Assembly (NCBI GenBank): GCA_934352055.1 | Contig: CAKRJY010000004.1 | Coordinates: forward strand, 62,001-126,000 | Direction: 5' to 3' | DNA: 64,000 nucleotides | Source of the DNA: an uncultured Lachnospiraceae bacterium | GTDB lineage: Bacteria > Bacillota > Clostridia > Lachnospirales > Lachnospiraceae | In this document: positions 25,971-35,272 of the stretch, piece after piece | Layout: the number at the start of each line of letters is the position of its first letter | Position numbering within the stretch: position 1 is the stretch's first letter | The notes under the pieces: model-generated | Told to the model about the DNA's origin: nothing | Database searches by the model: none | What the model saw: the letters and a program-made list of their open reading frames with translations, nothing else | Position numbers and translations under genes: made by a program

Positions 25971-27155
25971 CTAGTTTTCTTTTCCCCTACTTGCAATTTT
26001 TCCTACAATCAGGCAGAGAACGATTGTAATTGCCATATCTGGCAGCGTATTTCCCACCGGTGTATCCACATGCATCAGCAGACGATACACAATAAAGCCA
26101 ATGAGCCAGATCAACAGATTGATCCACTGAAATTCTTTTTCTGCTGCATCCGCCTTTTTCAAGATGAAATAATCTGCAATTTGAACAGCAATCATCGGCG
26201 CAAATACAGAACCGATCAAATACAAAAAGTTTGTAATATTGTCCATCGGATAAAGCATCGCTGCAACCGTTCCAATGATCGTTACAACCACAGCTGCCCA
26301 TTTTTCCTTGATTTTAGAAGAAATAGATACGGATGAAACACCTGCAGAATACGCATCCAAAAAGGTCGTTGTCACGGTTGAGAATACGATAATCAAAAGT
26401 CCAACAACGCCAAGTCCTGTTTTTAACATAATCTGGGCAATATCATATTCTCCTGTAAAAATTGCTGCTCCCATACCGATCATATACATAAAAATACTGA
26501 CAACACTGTAGGTAAGTACACTGACGAGTGTTGCTGCAAATGGCTTTTCTGCTTCTCTTGTATAATCACTGATGAGTGGCAGCCAGGATAATGGCATAGC
26601 TACAGCAAGTTCTACTGCTGCACCAAAGGTCAGGCTTCCATCATCCACGATCGGTTCTGCTACTGCTGTACCAAAGAAAATCACCTTAAACAGAATCAGT
26701 GACAAAATGAAAAGTGCTGTCATCGCAATCGTATTGAGCTTACCTAAATTCGTAAGGCCGATTACAATCCAAAGAATAATCAATGCACCAATTACCAAAG
26801 CCCATATCCAGAGCCCTGTATGCAACAAACCATCCGCTGCGAGCGCACCATCATAAATCATAATGGCTGTCCAGCCAATCAACTGTAAAACGTTAAGAAT
26901 GGCAAACAACAGGCTTCCTTTTTCGCCAAAACTCATTTTTACTGTTTCCATGGCACTACGTCTTTCTTTTGCGCCAATCATACCAGCAGCAAACATCATA
27001 ATGCCACCGATTAAATGACCTAATAAAATGGCTGCCATTGCTTTGCCAAAACCTAATGGTGCAAAATAAGTACCTGTCAAAATTTCAGCCAGTGATACTC
27101 CTGCGCCAAACCATATCAATCCATTTGAAAAAACGGAAGTTCTATTTTCATTCAT
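25971..27155 (-). CDS. cytX: CytX, putative hydroxymethylpyrimidine permease (NCS1 family)
   Basis: Nucleobase:cation symporter-1 protein of 394 residues and about 12 membrane helices (SNGLIWFGAGVSLAEILTGT at the N-terminus, PLSWLPLISDYTREAEKP in the middle). CytX is the thiamine-regulon member thought to import HMP. Its start overlaps thiD by 8 nt, so the two are coupled and their jobs match: import of HMP and its phosphorylation. Confidence 0.93.
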   Translation of the reverse strand: MNENRTSVFSNGLIWFGAGVSLAEILTGTYFAPLGFGKAMAAILLGHLIGGIMMFAAGMIGAKERRSAMETVKMSFGEKGSLLFAILNVLQLIGWTAIMIYDGALAADGLLHTGLWIWALVIGALIILWIVIGLTNLGKLNTIAMTALFILSLILFKVIFFGTAVAEPIVDDGSLTFGAAVELAVAMPLSWLPLISDYTREAEKPFAATLVSVLTYSVVSIFMYMIGMGAAIFTGEYDIAQIMLKTGLGVVGLLIIVFSTVTTTFLDAYSAGVSSVSISSKIKEKWAAVVVTIIGTVAAMLYPMDNITNFLYLIGSVFAPMIAVQIADYFILKKADAAEKEFQWINLLIWLIGFIVYRLLMHVDTPVGNTLPDMAITIVLCLIVGKIASRGKEN

Positions 27156-27951
27156 CTATGTATTCTCCTTTGATTGCAAATGCGTGATTCATTGGGCCGC
27201 TTCCCTTTCCAAGATTCAAGCCGGCAGCAAGCGCTCCGGAAATATAATTCTTGGCATATTTTACGGATGTCTTTAGATCATATCCCTTCGCCAAATTGCT
27301 GGCAATCGCAGATGACAATGTACATCCTGTTCCATGGGTATTCGGATTATCAATTCGCTTTCCCATAAACCAGGTTGCTTGCTCACCTTTTTGCCATAAA
27401 AGGTCATTGGCATCATTTAACTGATGACCACCTTTTAAAAGAACACTACATCCCAAACGGTTGCAGATGATTTCTGCAGCTTTTTCCATATCTGCTTCAC
27501 TTTTAATCTGCATTTCAGATAATACTTCCGCCTCTGGAATATTCGGTGTGATAACCTTTGCAAGAGGTAATAATTTACTTTTCAATGTGCTAATCGCATC
27601 CTCACTGATCAAGCGTGCTCCGCTTGTCGCTACCATCACAGGATCTACAACGATATTTTTGGCTTCATAAGCGGTTAATTTGTCCGCAATCACCTCAATC
27701 AGATCCGTTGATGCTACCATCCCTGTTTTAATAGCGTCTGGATAAATATCTGTGAAAATACAATCCAGCTCCTCTGCCAAAAACTGTGGAGTTGCCTCCA
27801 TAATACTTGTTACGCCGGTTGTATTCTGGGCAGTCAAAGCCGTGATGGCACTCATGGCATATACGCCATTTGCTGTCATCGTCTTAATATCTGCCTGGAT
27901 GCCGGCGCCTCCACTGGAATCACTTCCAGCGATTGTTAATGCTGTGTACAT
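27148..27951 (-). CDS. thiD: Hydroxymethylpyrimidine/phosphomethylpyrimidine kinase
   Basis: Ribokinase-fold kinase of 267 residues making HMP-PP. Motifs: IAGSDSSGGAGIQADIKT at the N-terminus, AITALTAQNT, VDPVMVATSGARL, and the anion-hole motif NTHGTGCTLSSAIA. Overlaps cytX downstream by 8 nt. Good GAGGAGG ribosome binding site. Confidence 0.96.
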   Translation of the reverse strand: MYTALTIAGSDSSGGAGIQADIKTMTANGVYAMSAITALTAQNTTGVTSIMEATPQFLAEELDCIFTDIYPDAIKTGMVASTDLIEVIADKLTAYEAKNIVVDPVMVATSGARLISEDAISTLKSKLLPLAKVITPNIPEAEVLSEMQIKSEADMEKAAEIICNRLGCSVLLKGGHQLNDANDLLWQKGEQATWFMGKRIDNPNTHGTGCTLSSAIASNLAKGYDLKTSVKYAKNYISGALAAGLNLGKGSGPMNHAFAIKGEYIDE

Positions 27952-28049
27952 AATCTTTCCTCCTCGTACTCTTTCTGCATTAATTTTGTATAGCGACCTA
28001 AGGTGGTGCCCCCAATCTGCCGCTGTAAATATATCTATAATCTCTATAA

Positions 28050-28709
28050 CTACTGGTTACAAAGATTATGATCTGTCACAAGCTGGTTTGCTTTTTGAAG
28101 CAGTAACTTTGTCTGTGCTTCAATATCATCACTTGCAAAAATACCACTAATGATAGCAAAACCAGTCATTTTTCTACCCGCGAGTTCTTCTATGTTATGT
28201 TCCTGAATTCCACCAATTGCAACCACTGGAATAGAAACACTCTCACAGATTTCCTGAAACAAATCGAGCGTCATCGCTTTGGCATCTGTCTTGGTACTCG
28301 TACCAAACACAGCTCCACTGCCCAGATACGTTGCTCCACCTGCTTCCGCAGCCTTTGCCTGCGCGACTGTCTTCGCCGTCACACCAATGATGGCTTCCTC
28401 GCCCAGAATTTCTCTCGCCCTCGCAAGCTGCATATCAGACTGCCCCACATGAACGCCATCTGCGCCCACTTTTTTAGCGACTTCAACGCGATCATTGATA
28501 ATCAACGGCACCTGATAACGATGACAGAGTTCTAACATGGCTTCGGCCTCTTGCAAAAAAGCTGCTTCATCCAAATGTTTTTCACGCAACTGGATCATGG
28601 TTGCGCCTCCTTTGAGTGCCTTTTCCACCTGTTCCATCAATGTTTCGCCAGCAAGCCAGCTACGGTCTGTAATTGCATATAATTTTAACTGTTCGTTTGC
28701 AAATTTCAT
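28050..28709 (-). CDS. thiE: Thiamine-phosphate synthase
   Basis: TIM-barrel enzyme of 219 residues joining HMP-PP and thiazole phosphate. Motifs: YAITDRSWL, GGATMIQLREKHLDE, LIINDRVEVAKKVGADGVHVGQ, GSGAVFGTSTKTDA and VAIGGI. Start at 28709 (MKFANEQ) has AAGGAAG upstream. First gene of the salvage operon; the 98-nt gap to thiD and the leader lack the conserved TPP riboswitch core. Confidence 0.95.
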   Translation of the reverse strand: MKFANEQLKLYAITDRSWLAGETLMEQVEKALKGGATMIQLREKHLDEAAFLQEAEAMLELCHRYQVPLIINDRVEVAKKVGADGVHVGQSDMQLARAREILGEEAIIGVTAKTVAQAKAAEAGGATYLGSGAVFGTSTKTDAKAMTLDLFQEICESVSIPVVAIGGIQEHNIEELAGRKMTGFAIISGIFASDDIEAQTKLLLQKANQLVTDHNLCNQ

Positions 28710-28818
28710 GTTATGCTTCCTTTTTCCCACGCACTCTCGCGCGTAATCCTGTCTTTTATAATCCTTAAATAATCTATCATATTATGTCAAAAAATGGTAG
28801 ATGCTTTTCTTTATGAAC

Positions 28819-28856
28819 AAAAAAAAGCCGGGCAGCTCTACCGCGTACCCGACTTT
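28819..28856 (-). terminator. Terminator of the microcompartment operon
   Basis: AAAG-x-CGGG pairs with CCCG-x-CTTT around a 15-nt loop, followed on the minus strand by eight T's. It lies 8 nt after the activase stop. Confidence 0.8.
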
Positions 28857-28864
28857 CTATCACA

Positions 28865-29659
28865 TCAACCACCAATCTGACAATGTAGTGATGTATTTTT
28901 TTCAATCATTTCCTGGAATGCTTTCATCTGCTCATTGGAAGGTTTTTCGGTATTTCCCATAGGATAATCTCTGTTTAATCCCTCGTATTTACCCTCGCCA
29001 AAATTATGATATGGCAGAATATGAATCTGTCTCACACCTGGCAAAGTCTCTGCAAATTTTGCAATCGCAAGCAGTTCTTCATCCGTAGCATTAAACCCTG
29101 GAATCACAGGAACTCGAATAATGAGTTCTGTCTGTCCACTATGCGCTACACGAACTGCATTTTCCAACATTCTGATGTTATCATGTCCTGTAAATTCTTT
29201 ATGCTTCTGCGGATCCATATGCTTGATGTCCATCAAATACAAATCCAGATATGGAAGTAATGTCTCGATCACTTCATATTTTGCATAAGCCATACTTTCA
29301 ATCGCTGTTGATATTCCCAAATCTTTTGCCGCTTTTAAAAGACCTACGGAAAACTCTGGCTGCAGTGTACACTCACCACCCGAAAGGGTAAGTCCACCAT
29401 TTGACTGTAAATAGTAAGGCATATCCTTCTCAACTGTTTCCATAACCTCTGCCACAGTCACATCCTTACCCATTACTTTTGGTTTTCCATTGATTACCAT
29501 CGTTTCCACATCAAACGATTGCGATTCCGGATTACAACACCACTTGCATCTTAATGCACATCCTTTTAAGAAAACTATGGTTCTAATTCCAGGACCATCA
29601 TGTATGGAATATCTCTGAATATCAAAAATCCTACCGGATGTATTCAAATATTCTTTCAT
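28865..29659 (-). CDS. Glycyl-radical enzyme activase (radical SAM) for the diol dehydratase
   Basis: Radical SAM enzyme of 264 residues with Cys34-x3-Cys38-x2-Cys41 (GCALRCKWC) and the SGGECTLQPEF segment. It installs the glycyl radical on the dehydratase encoded immediately upstream. Many activases of this group carry a ferredoxin-like insert with extra clusters after the radical SAM motif; here the insert is short and Cys-free, as in pyruvate formate-lyase activase. The start at 29659 follows AGGAAGG and the frame from 29716 would overlap the dehydratase by 41 nt. Confidence 0.93.
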   Translation of the reverse strand: MKEYLNTSGRIFDIQRYSIHDGPGIRTIVFLKGCALRCKWCCNPESQSFDVETMVINGKPKVMGKDVTVAEVMETVEKDMPYYLQSNGGLTLSGGECTLQPEFSVGLLKAAKDLGISTAIESMAYAKYEVIETLLPYLDLYLMDIKHMDPQKHKEFTGHDNIRMLENAVRVAHSGQTELIIRVPVIPGFNATDEELLAIAKFAETLPGVRQIHILPYHNFGEGKYEGLNRDYPMGNTEKPSNEQMKAFQEMIEKNTSLHCQIGG

Positions 29660-29675
29660 AAGATACGTTTCCTTC

Positions 29676-32207
29676 CTATCGATTATCAGCCTGCTCTGTT
29701 CTTCTAATGATATCATCCTGTAATGATTTGGATAATGTCGTAAATAAAGCAGAATATCCAGCTACTCTTACAATCAATCCACTGTATTTTTCAGGATGTG
29801 CCTGTGCATCTAAAAGTGTCGCCCTATCAACAACATTAAACTGCATGTGCATACCCTGCTGATCGAAGTAACCACGAATCAGGGAAATAAAGCTTTCCAA
29901 TCCCTTTTCACCAGCCATAGCCGTTGGGTGCATCTTCATGTTGAAGAGCGTACCATTACTTGCAATCATATGATCTAATTTTGCAACGGAATTACAAGAA
30001 GCTGTAGGGCCACTGATATCAAAGCCAGATGTAGGTCCTACACCATCTGCTACTGGTGTGTGTGCCAGTCTTCCATCTGGAGTAGCTCCTGTCTGTGCTC
30101 CCAATGGAACATTTGCTGATACCGGATAAAGTCCAGCCTGATACATACCGCCTCTCGGATTCTTATATGTTTCTAACGGTTTCGTGTAGAAATATGCTGC
30201 CTCTCTGGCAATCTCATCTACCTCGTCAATATCATTTCCATACTTTGGAAGTTCCAGAATCATCTCATGAATTTCTTCATAACGTTTCTTGACATCTTCT
30301 GGCAATTCCATTTCTAATACCTGTTTAATGGTATTCGCTATCACATCTTCGCCCACTTCCTGACCGGCATCCTGCAAACCTTTTGCAACACGCACTGCAA
30401 TATCGCCAGCCGTAATGGCATCCAAACCTTTACCATAGTTCATTTCAAGCGCTTTTTTCAGCTCACCCATGGTAATACGTTTTTCTTCAAATACTAATTT
30501 TTTGATGGTATATAACGAATCTGCAACATTGGCTATACCAAATCCCTGTGGACCGGTAAAGTTGTAGATTGCTCCACCTTCCTGTGCACTCTTACCTCTC
30601 TTAATACAATCATCCACCAGGCATGACTCAAACGGTAATGGTGCAAGCTGCGCATGTGCATAGTCTATGGCATTATCCGCATTTACAAGCAATTCGATGT
30701 TGTATAACATCTGTTTTCTATATGCTTCCATAAATTCTTCAAATGATTGGAAGCTCTCCACATCCCCTGTCTGGATACTTGCAAGTTCTCCATTGTCATA
30801 ACCATTTGAAAATACCATTTCCAATGGACGACACATGTTAAAGAATGCTGCATCATGCCAGCCATCTGTCTTGCCCGGAACCTGTGGTTCTACACAACCA
30901 ATAATATTATAATTTCTAGCCTCCTCCATCGTTGCTCCACGATGTACAAGTGCAGGAATAATCACTTCATCATTGTAGTATGCAGGTAAACCAATACCTG
31001 TTCTCGTCAATTCTGCCGCACGCATCAAAAGTGCTTTCGACGAACCATGCCATACACGAATGGATAATGATGGCATTGGTAAAAATACATGTTCGCTGGC
31101 AGTAATACACATGAAAGAAAGATCATTTGTAGCATCTCTGCCCTCGACGGTCTGTCCACCAACAATCAAGTTCTGGAATAAAGAATATCCGGCAAATCCT
31201 TCCGCACTTGCTGCATCACGACATTTATTCAGATCGTTTAATTTTACCCAGATACAGTCGATCAATTCCTGTGCATACTCGCGTGTGATCTTGCCTGTAT
31301 GAATGTCCTTCTCGTAGAAGGGATACATATACTGGTCAAAACGTCCAGGTGAAATAGAATGTCCACTGGACTCAATCTGCAATACCTGCTGAATAAACCA
31401 GAACGATTGGCATGCTTCCTGGAAGCTTTCTGCCGGAAATTCCGGTACTTTTCTACAGATTTCAGAGATTTCTAACAGTTCTTGTCTTCTCTTTGCATCT
31501 GTTTCTTTTGCTGCCATTTCTTCTGCTAATACAGCATAACGGTTTGCATAAGTAATGACCGCATCACATGAAATAATGATGGATTCTAAGAAACGCATCT
31601 TGGTAGAATAATCAGCATCCCCAAAATGACATGTCTCCATTTCTTTTCTAACCTTTTCTTTCACACCATTTAAACCAATCGTCAAAACCGTATCGTATTG
31701 AACGGTCACGTGACCAACACCATTATAAAAATAGTTACCCGGCGTAAAGAAATTATGTTTCATTGCACGAAGTGTTTCCGGTGCCATATAAGAAGTGGCA
31801 AGTTCACTCGTCGTTTTTCCTTTCCAATAAGCATCTGCCGCCAATAATCTTTTTTTCGTCTCATCAGAAATATAGAATGGATCGGCACTTCGTGTTTCTA
31901 CTGTCTCAAATTCTGCCTCTAACCACTCATATGAGAATTCAGGATATGTCTGACATCCTCTAGGCGCAATTGTTGTGCTTCCGACAATCAGTTCCTCTGG
32001 TCGGATGATAATCGGAAGATGCTTTAATATATGATAAAATGCATGAGCCTTACGCATAACTACAGGCTGACCTTCTGTTGCTTTATATGATTCTGTAATC
32101 AGCTCTGCTCTGGAAGCCTCAATTTCAGGCATCTTTGCATACAGATGATCTACTAGTCTTTTTATACGATCTGCCTTTGCAATCGGTGTACTATCATATC
32201 TACCCAT
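29676..32207 (-). CDS. B12-independent glycyl-radical 1,2-propanediol dehydratase
   Basis: Glycyl-radical enzyme of 843 residues converting (S)-1,2-propanediol to propionaldehyde. His166 (YNGVGHVTV), Cys438 and Glu440 (IIGCVEPQ) and the radical Gly817 (VRVAGYSA) fall at the numbers I recall for the Roseburia inulinivorans diol dehydratase. PduCDE-type B12 enzymes are absent here. No long N-terminal targeting extension is seen, so recruitment to the compartment lumen must use another contact. Located at the distal end of the compartment operon with its activase. Confidence 0.95.
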   Translation of the reverse strand: MGRYDSTPIAKADRIKRLVDHLYAKMPEIEASRAELITESYKATEGQPVVMRKAHAFYHILKHLPIIIRPEELIVGSTTIAPRGCQTYPEFSYEWLEAEFETVETRSADPFYISDETKKRLLAADAYWKGKTTSELATSYMAPETLRAMKHNFFTPGNYFYNGVGHVTVQYDTVLTIGLNGVKEKVRKEMETCHFGDADYSTKMRFLESIIISCDAVITYANRYAVLAEEMAAKETDAKRRQELLEISEICRKVPEFPAESFQEACQSFWFIQQVLQIESSGHSISPGRFDQYMYPFYEKDIHTGKITREYAQELIDCIWVKLNDLNKCRDAASAEGFAGYSLFQNLIVGGQTVEGRDATNDLSFMCITASEHVFLPMPSLSIRVWHGSSKALLMRAAELTRTGIGLPAYYNDEVIIPALVHRGATMEEARNYNIIGCVEPQVPGKTDGWHDAAFFNMCRPLEMVFSNGYDNGELASIQTGDVESFQSFEEFMEAYRKQMLYNIELLVNADNAIDYAHAQLAPLPFESCLVDDCIKRGKSAQEGGAIYNFTGPQGFGIANVADSLYTIKKLVFEEKRITMGELKKALEMNYGKGLDAITAGDIAVRVAKGLQDAGQEVGEDVIANTIKQVLEMELPEDVKKRYEEIHEMILELPKYGNDIDEVDEIAREAAYFYTKPLETYKNPRGGMYQAGLYPVSANVPLGAQTGATPDGRLAHTPVADGVGPTSGFDISGPTASCNSVAKLDHMIASNGTLFNMKMHPTAMAGEKGLESFISLIRGYFDQQGMHMQFNVVDRATLLDAQAHPEKYSGLIVRVAGYSALFTTLSKSLQDDIIRRTEQADNR

Positions 32208-32244
32208 CCCGTCACATTCCTTTCTCGCTAGTTATCAATTAACT

Positions 32245-33027
32245 CTAGTTGTTTTCATTCGTTTCCTCTGGATATATACATTGAACCCCATTTTTTTCAA
32301 ATGCATCCATCCATCGTTGCTCTGGCTTTTGATCCGTCACTACCACATCTAACCTGGAAAGCGGACAAGTTTTAGAAAAAGCAACGCGATCAAACTTTGA
32401 AGAATCTACTGTCAGGTATACCTTTTTTGCAGACTGTATCATGCTTTGTTTGATACTGCTCGCTTCATCATTGCCTTCCGTAACGCCCTTTTCAATATCC
32501 AATCCCTTACATGATAAAAACACTTTATCTGCATTGTACATTTGAATACTTTCCGCAGCTCTTATGCCAAGGAATGACATCGAACCTGCTTTCAAAGAGC
32601 CCCCTGTCGAGATAATGTCCCACTCGGTAATATCGGATAACTCTAATAAATTCTCTATGGAATTGGTAATCACTGTAAGATGCTGCTTATTTTTGATATT
32701 CTTAGCAATAAATACTGCGGTTGTCGATGCATCCAAAAATATGTGATCTCCATCCTGTATCTCATGGCTGATCAAATCTGCAATTTTTTGCTTCCCTACA
32801 GAATTTGACTTCCATCTGACATTAAACGGTAAATCGATGCTGCCAATCTCATTGATAACAGCGCCACCGTAACTTTTGATTACATGACCCTCATCTGCCA
32901 GTTTTTCCAAATCTCTACGAATTGTTTCTTCCGAAACATGAAACTGCTTGCTTAATTCACTTACTATAACTTTTTTATCTTTGTGAACTTGTTCCAGAAT
33001 CTGTTTTCGTCTTTCTACTGCAAGCAT
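32245..33027 (-). CDS. DeoR/GlpR-family transcriptional regulator
   Basis: Repressor of 260 residues with an N-terminal helix-turn-helix (VSELSKQFHVSEETIRRDLEKL) and a C-terminal DeoRC sugar-phosphate sensor domain (FLDASTTAVFIAKNI, VLSCKG-like SCKGLD, YLTVDSSKFD). Such proteins sense phosphorylated sugars; fuculose-1-phosphate or DHAP would fit here. It sits within the microcompartment operon between pduT and the dehydratase, so it is probably autoregulated with it. Target sites may be the direct repeats at 42212-42228. Confidence 0.9.
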   Translation of the reverse strand: MLAVERRKQILEQVHKDKKVIVSELSKQFHVSEETIRRDLEKLADEGHVIKSYGGAVINEIGSIDLPFNVRWKSNSVGKQKIADLISHEIQDGDHIFLDASTTAVFIAKNIKNKQHLTVITNSIENLLELSDITEWDIISTGGSLKAGSMSFLGIRAAESIQMYNADKVFLSCKGLDIEKGVTEGNDEASSIKQSMIQSAKKVYLTVDSSKFDRVAFSKTCPLSRLDVVVTDQKPEQRWMDAFEKNGVQCIYPEETNENN

Positions 33028-33054
33028 ATATTACCCTCTTTTATATTTGTTGTA

Positions 33055-33603
33055 TTACATGATGTATTTCATAAGTTTATCAGAAGGACGCGCAATGACA
33101 GAACTATCAAGGAACATTCCTCTGTCACCTGCTTCTGCCTTTGCATGATCGATGGCAGCCTGTACAGCGGATACGCTTCCTGTAATCGTCATATAACTCT
33201 TTCCACACATTCCTTTTGCCAAGCGCAGCTCAATCAAATCAACAATTGCTGTTTTTGCTGCTAAGTCTGCAGCTACAATCAATGCAGCCACATCATAGGT
33301 CTCTAAGATACCCAAAGCATCTATTTTCTCTGGCTGTGCTGTACCATAAATTGCTGGGAAAATAGACTCATGAGGATTTCCCAATACAAAGGTATCCATC
33401 ACTTTTTCAGCATATTTACTTGCAGCCACATCAACAGATGCCCGCACTGTACTTAACTCACCCGTTACAAGGATAACGAATTTTCCCGGACAAGTTACTT
33501 CTGCCTGTAAAATTTCCACATCAGCTGCCTTTGCCATCTCATCAGCTGCTTTAAAACCGGTAGATACCGTTGTGCATTCTACCATACCAATTGCTTTGGC
33601 CAT
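33055..33603 (-). CDS. pduT: PduT-like tandem BMC shell protein with Fe-S pore cysteine
   Basis: BMC-T protein of 182 residues with two BMC folds in tandem (about 4-85 and 95-180). Cys38 in the TCPGKF loop occupies the position that in PduT trimers binds a 4Fe-4S cluster at the pore. This gives the shell an electron conduit and fits the adjacent PduS. It starts 30 nt after the pduS stop. Confidence 0.92.
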   Translation of the reverse strand: MAKAIGMVECTTVSTGFKAADEMAKAADVEILQAEVTCPGKFVILVTGELSTVRASVDVAASKYAEKVMDTFVLGNPHESIFPAIYGTAQPEKIDALGILETYDVAALIVAADLAAKTAIVDLIELRLAKGMCGKSYMTITGSVSAVQAAIDHAKAEAGDRGMFLDSSVIARPSDKLMKYIM

Positions 33604-33633
33604 AATTATTTTCCTCTCTTTTTACGGAATATC

Positions 33634-34959
33634 TTACTTACCTTTTACTACCACTTCTTTGTCACTGACTTTCTGAACCACACCATCAATGGAACAATGA
33701 ATTGCTACACTCAGTCCATCTTTTGGTTCTCCGATCAGCTGACCTTTCTTCACCGTAGCACCTACACTTACGATTGGTGTTGCCGGTGCTCCGATGTGCT
33801 GGCTCATTGGAATCTTAACCAGCTTTGTTGTCGGCGTTGTATCCTCAAATGGTGCTGGCTTATCGTATTTTGTCAAATCCAATCTTGCTGCCAATCTATG
33901 TACCGGTAACTTTCTCAGTTCCCGATCTTCTAACACTGGAGCCGGATCTACTTTTTCTACTTTGATGCCAGCAGCTCTTAAGCCACCTTTGAATGCCTGA
34001 ATAATGGATTTTGGTGATAATCCCTGCGGACATGCATATTTTTCACATATTCCGCATCCACTACAGTAGGCTGTATTCACAAATACACTCATGTCACTTG
34101 TATCATGGTTTGCAACTGCTCTCATCACCTTATGTGGTTCGATTGGATGTCCAAGTGCGTGTCTTGAACACATATCTGTACATGTTCTGCACTGACAGCA
34201 GGAAGAAGATGCCCTCTTCTTTTCAATTTCCAGATTTTTATCCATTCTCACAACAACATGATGATCTTTTGGCAAAATAATAATTGCGTTTGTTGTCTTG
34301 GTGATGACTGTGTTTTCTGTTCCAAGACGTCCCATCATTGGACCACCCATAACATATACCGGGTCTTCTACTGTCACTTTACCGGCAAGCGAAATTGCCT
34401 CTTTTACTGTTGTTCCCAGTGGAACACGTACCGTAAGTGGATGATCAATTTCTCCAACAATGGATACTAATTTATTTGTCACTGGTATATCAAGATGTAC
34501 TGCTCTGTACAAGTTGTACATGGTCTCTACATTATATACCACAACATTCTCATCTATCGGAAGTCCACCCGGCTGAATGACACGCCCTGTGGCTTCATAA
34601 ATCAAAACTACTTCATCCCCCATTGGATATGCCGGCTTAAGCGCACAAATCCTTACCTTAGGGAAATCTCCAAGCACTTCTTCTACTGCTTTGATTGTAG
34701 TTACATATTCACTTTTAATTCCTATAACTGCTTCTTTTGCTCCAAAGCTTTCTCGTACTTCATCCAACATCTGGATGATTTCTTCCGTATGAGTAGCCAG
34801 CAACTGTCTATGAAGTTTTAATAATGGCTCGCATTCTACGCAGTTTAGAATGACTGTGTCCGCCTTGTCTGTCATTTTAGCATAAGCTGGGAAGCCAGCA
34901 CCGCCGGCTCCCACTATGCCATTATTTCTTGCAATATTTTTCAGTTCATCGATCAGCAT
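33634..34959 (-). CDS. pduS: PduS-like flavin/Fe-S electron carrier (RnfC related)
   Basis: Protein of 441 residues: N-terminal FMN/NADH-binding region with GAGGAGFPAYAKM and NCVECEPLL, an SLBB domain (about 165-220), two 4Fe-4S motifs (CCQCRTCTDMC and CSGCGICEKYACP) and a C-terminal biotinyl-lipoyl-like fold. PduS is known as a cobalamin reductase, but this operon has no B12 enzyme. A role in moving electrons across the shell through PduT, recycling NADH, is therefore more likely here. Confidence 0.92.
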   Translation of the reverse strand: MLIDELKNIARNNGIVGAGGAGFPAYAKMTDKADTVILNCVECEPLLKLHRQLLATHTEEIIQMLDEVRESFGAKEAVIGIKSEYVTTIKAVEEVLGDFPKVRICALKPAYPMGDEVVLIYEATGRVIQPGGLPIDENVVVYNVETMYNLYRAVHLDIPVTNKLVSIVGEIDHPLTVRVPLGTTVKEAISLAGKVTVEDPVYVMGGPMMGRLGTENTVITKTTNAIIILPKDHHVVVRMDKNLEIEKKRASSSCCQCRTCTDMCSRHALGHPIEPHKVMRAVANHDTSDMSVFVNTAYCSGCGICEKYACPQGLSPKSIIQAFKGGLRAAGIKVEKVDPAPVLEDRELRKLPVHRLAARLDLTKYDKPAPFEDTTPTTKLVKIPMSQHIGAPATPIVSVGATVKKGQLIGEPKDGLSVAIHCSIDGVVQKVSDKEVVVKGK

Positions 34960-34961
34960 AC

Positions 34962-35231
34962 TTATTTACTCCAATCCTGTCCTTCATCAATGATTCCAAC
35001 AATAGCTGCATCTATTGGCGCATCTGCCATATCGCAACCGATTCTAGCTGCGCTGCCCTGTGCAACCAACACATACTCGCCTATTCCAGCACCAATGACA
35101 TCTATTGCAACCAGGCGACTGCCAGTACTTCTCATATCTTCTACTGGTTCAACAATCATAAACTTGTTGCCAACTAGTTTTTCATTTTTTCTCGTAGAAA
35201 ATAAACTTCCTACAACTTTTCCAATTATCAT
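34962..35231 (-). CDS. pduN: BMC-P pentameric vertex protein (PduN/EutN/CcmL family)
   Basis: Protein of 89 residues that caps the shell vertices. Family features: GKVVGSLFSTRKNEKLVG at the N-terminus, VAIDVIGAGIGEYVLVAQGSAAR in the middle, and DAAIVGIID. Only one vertex gene is present, enough for a closed shell. It ends 2 nt before the pduS start. Confidence 0.95.
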   Translation of the reverse strand: MIIGKVVGSLFSTRKNEKLVGNKFMIVEPVEDMRSTGSRLVAIDVIGAGIGEYVLVAQGSAARIGCDMADAPIDAAIVGIIDEGQDWSK

Positions 35232-35272
35232 AATAACTCTCCATCGAATTTATAACCGCATTCTGAGCTTTT

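Noticed and set aside
28710..28864. Search for a TPP riboswitch before thiE
   Set aside because: The conserved CTGAGA and ACCTGATCTGGATAATGCCA-like blocks were not found on either strand here or in the thiE-thiD gap.
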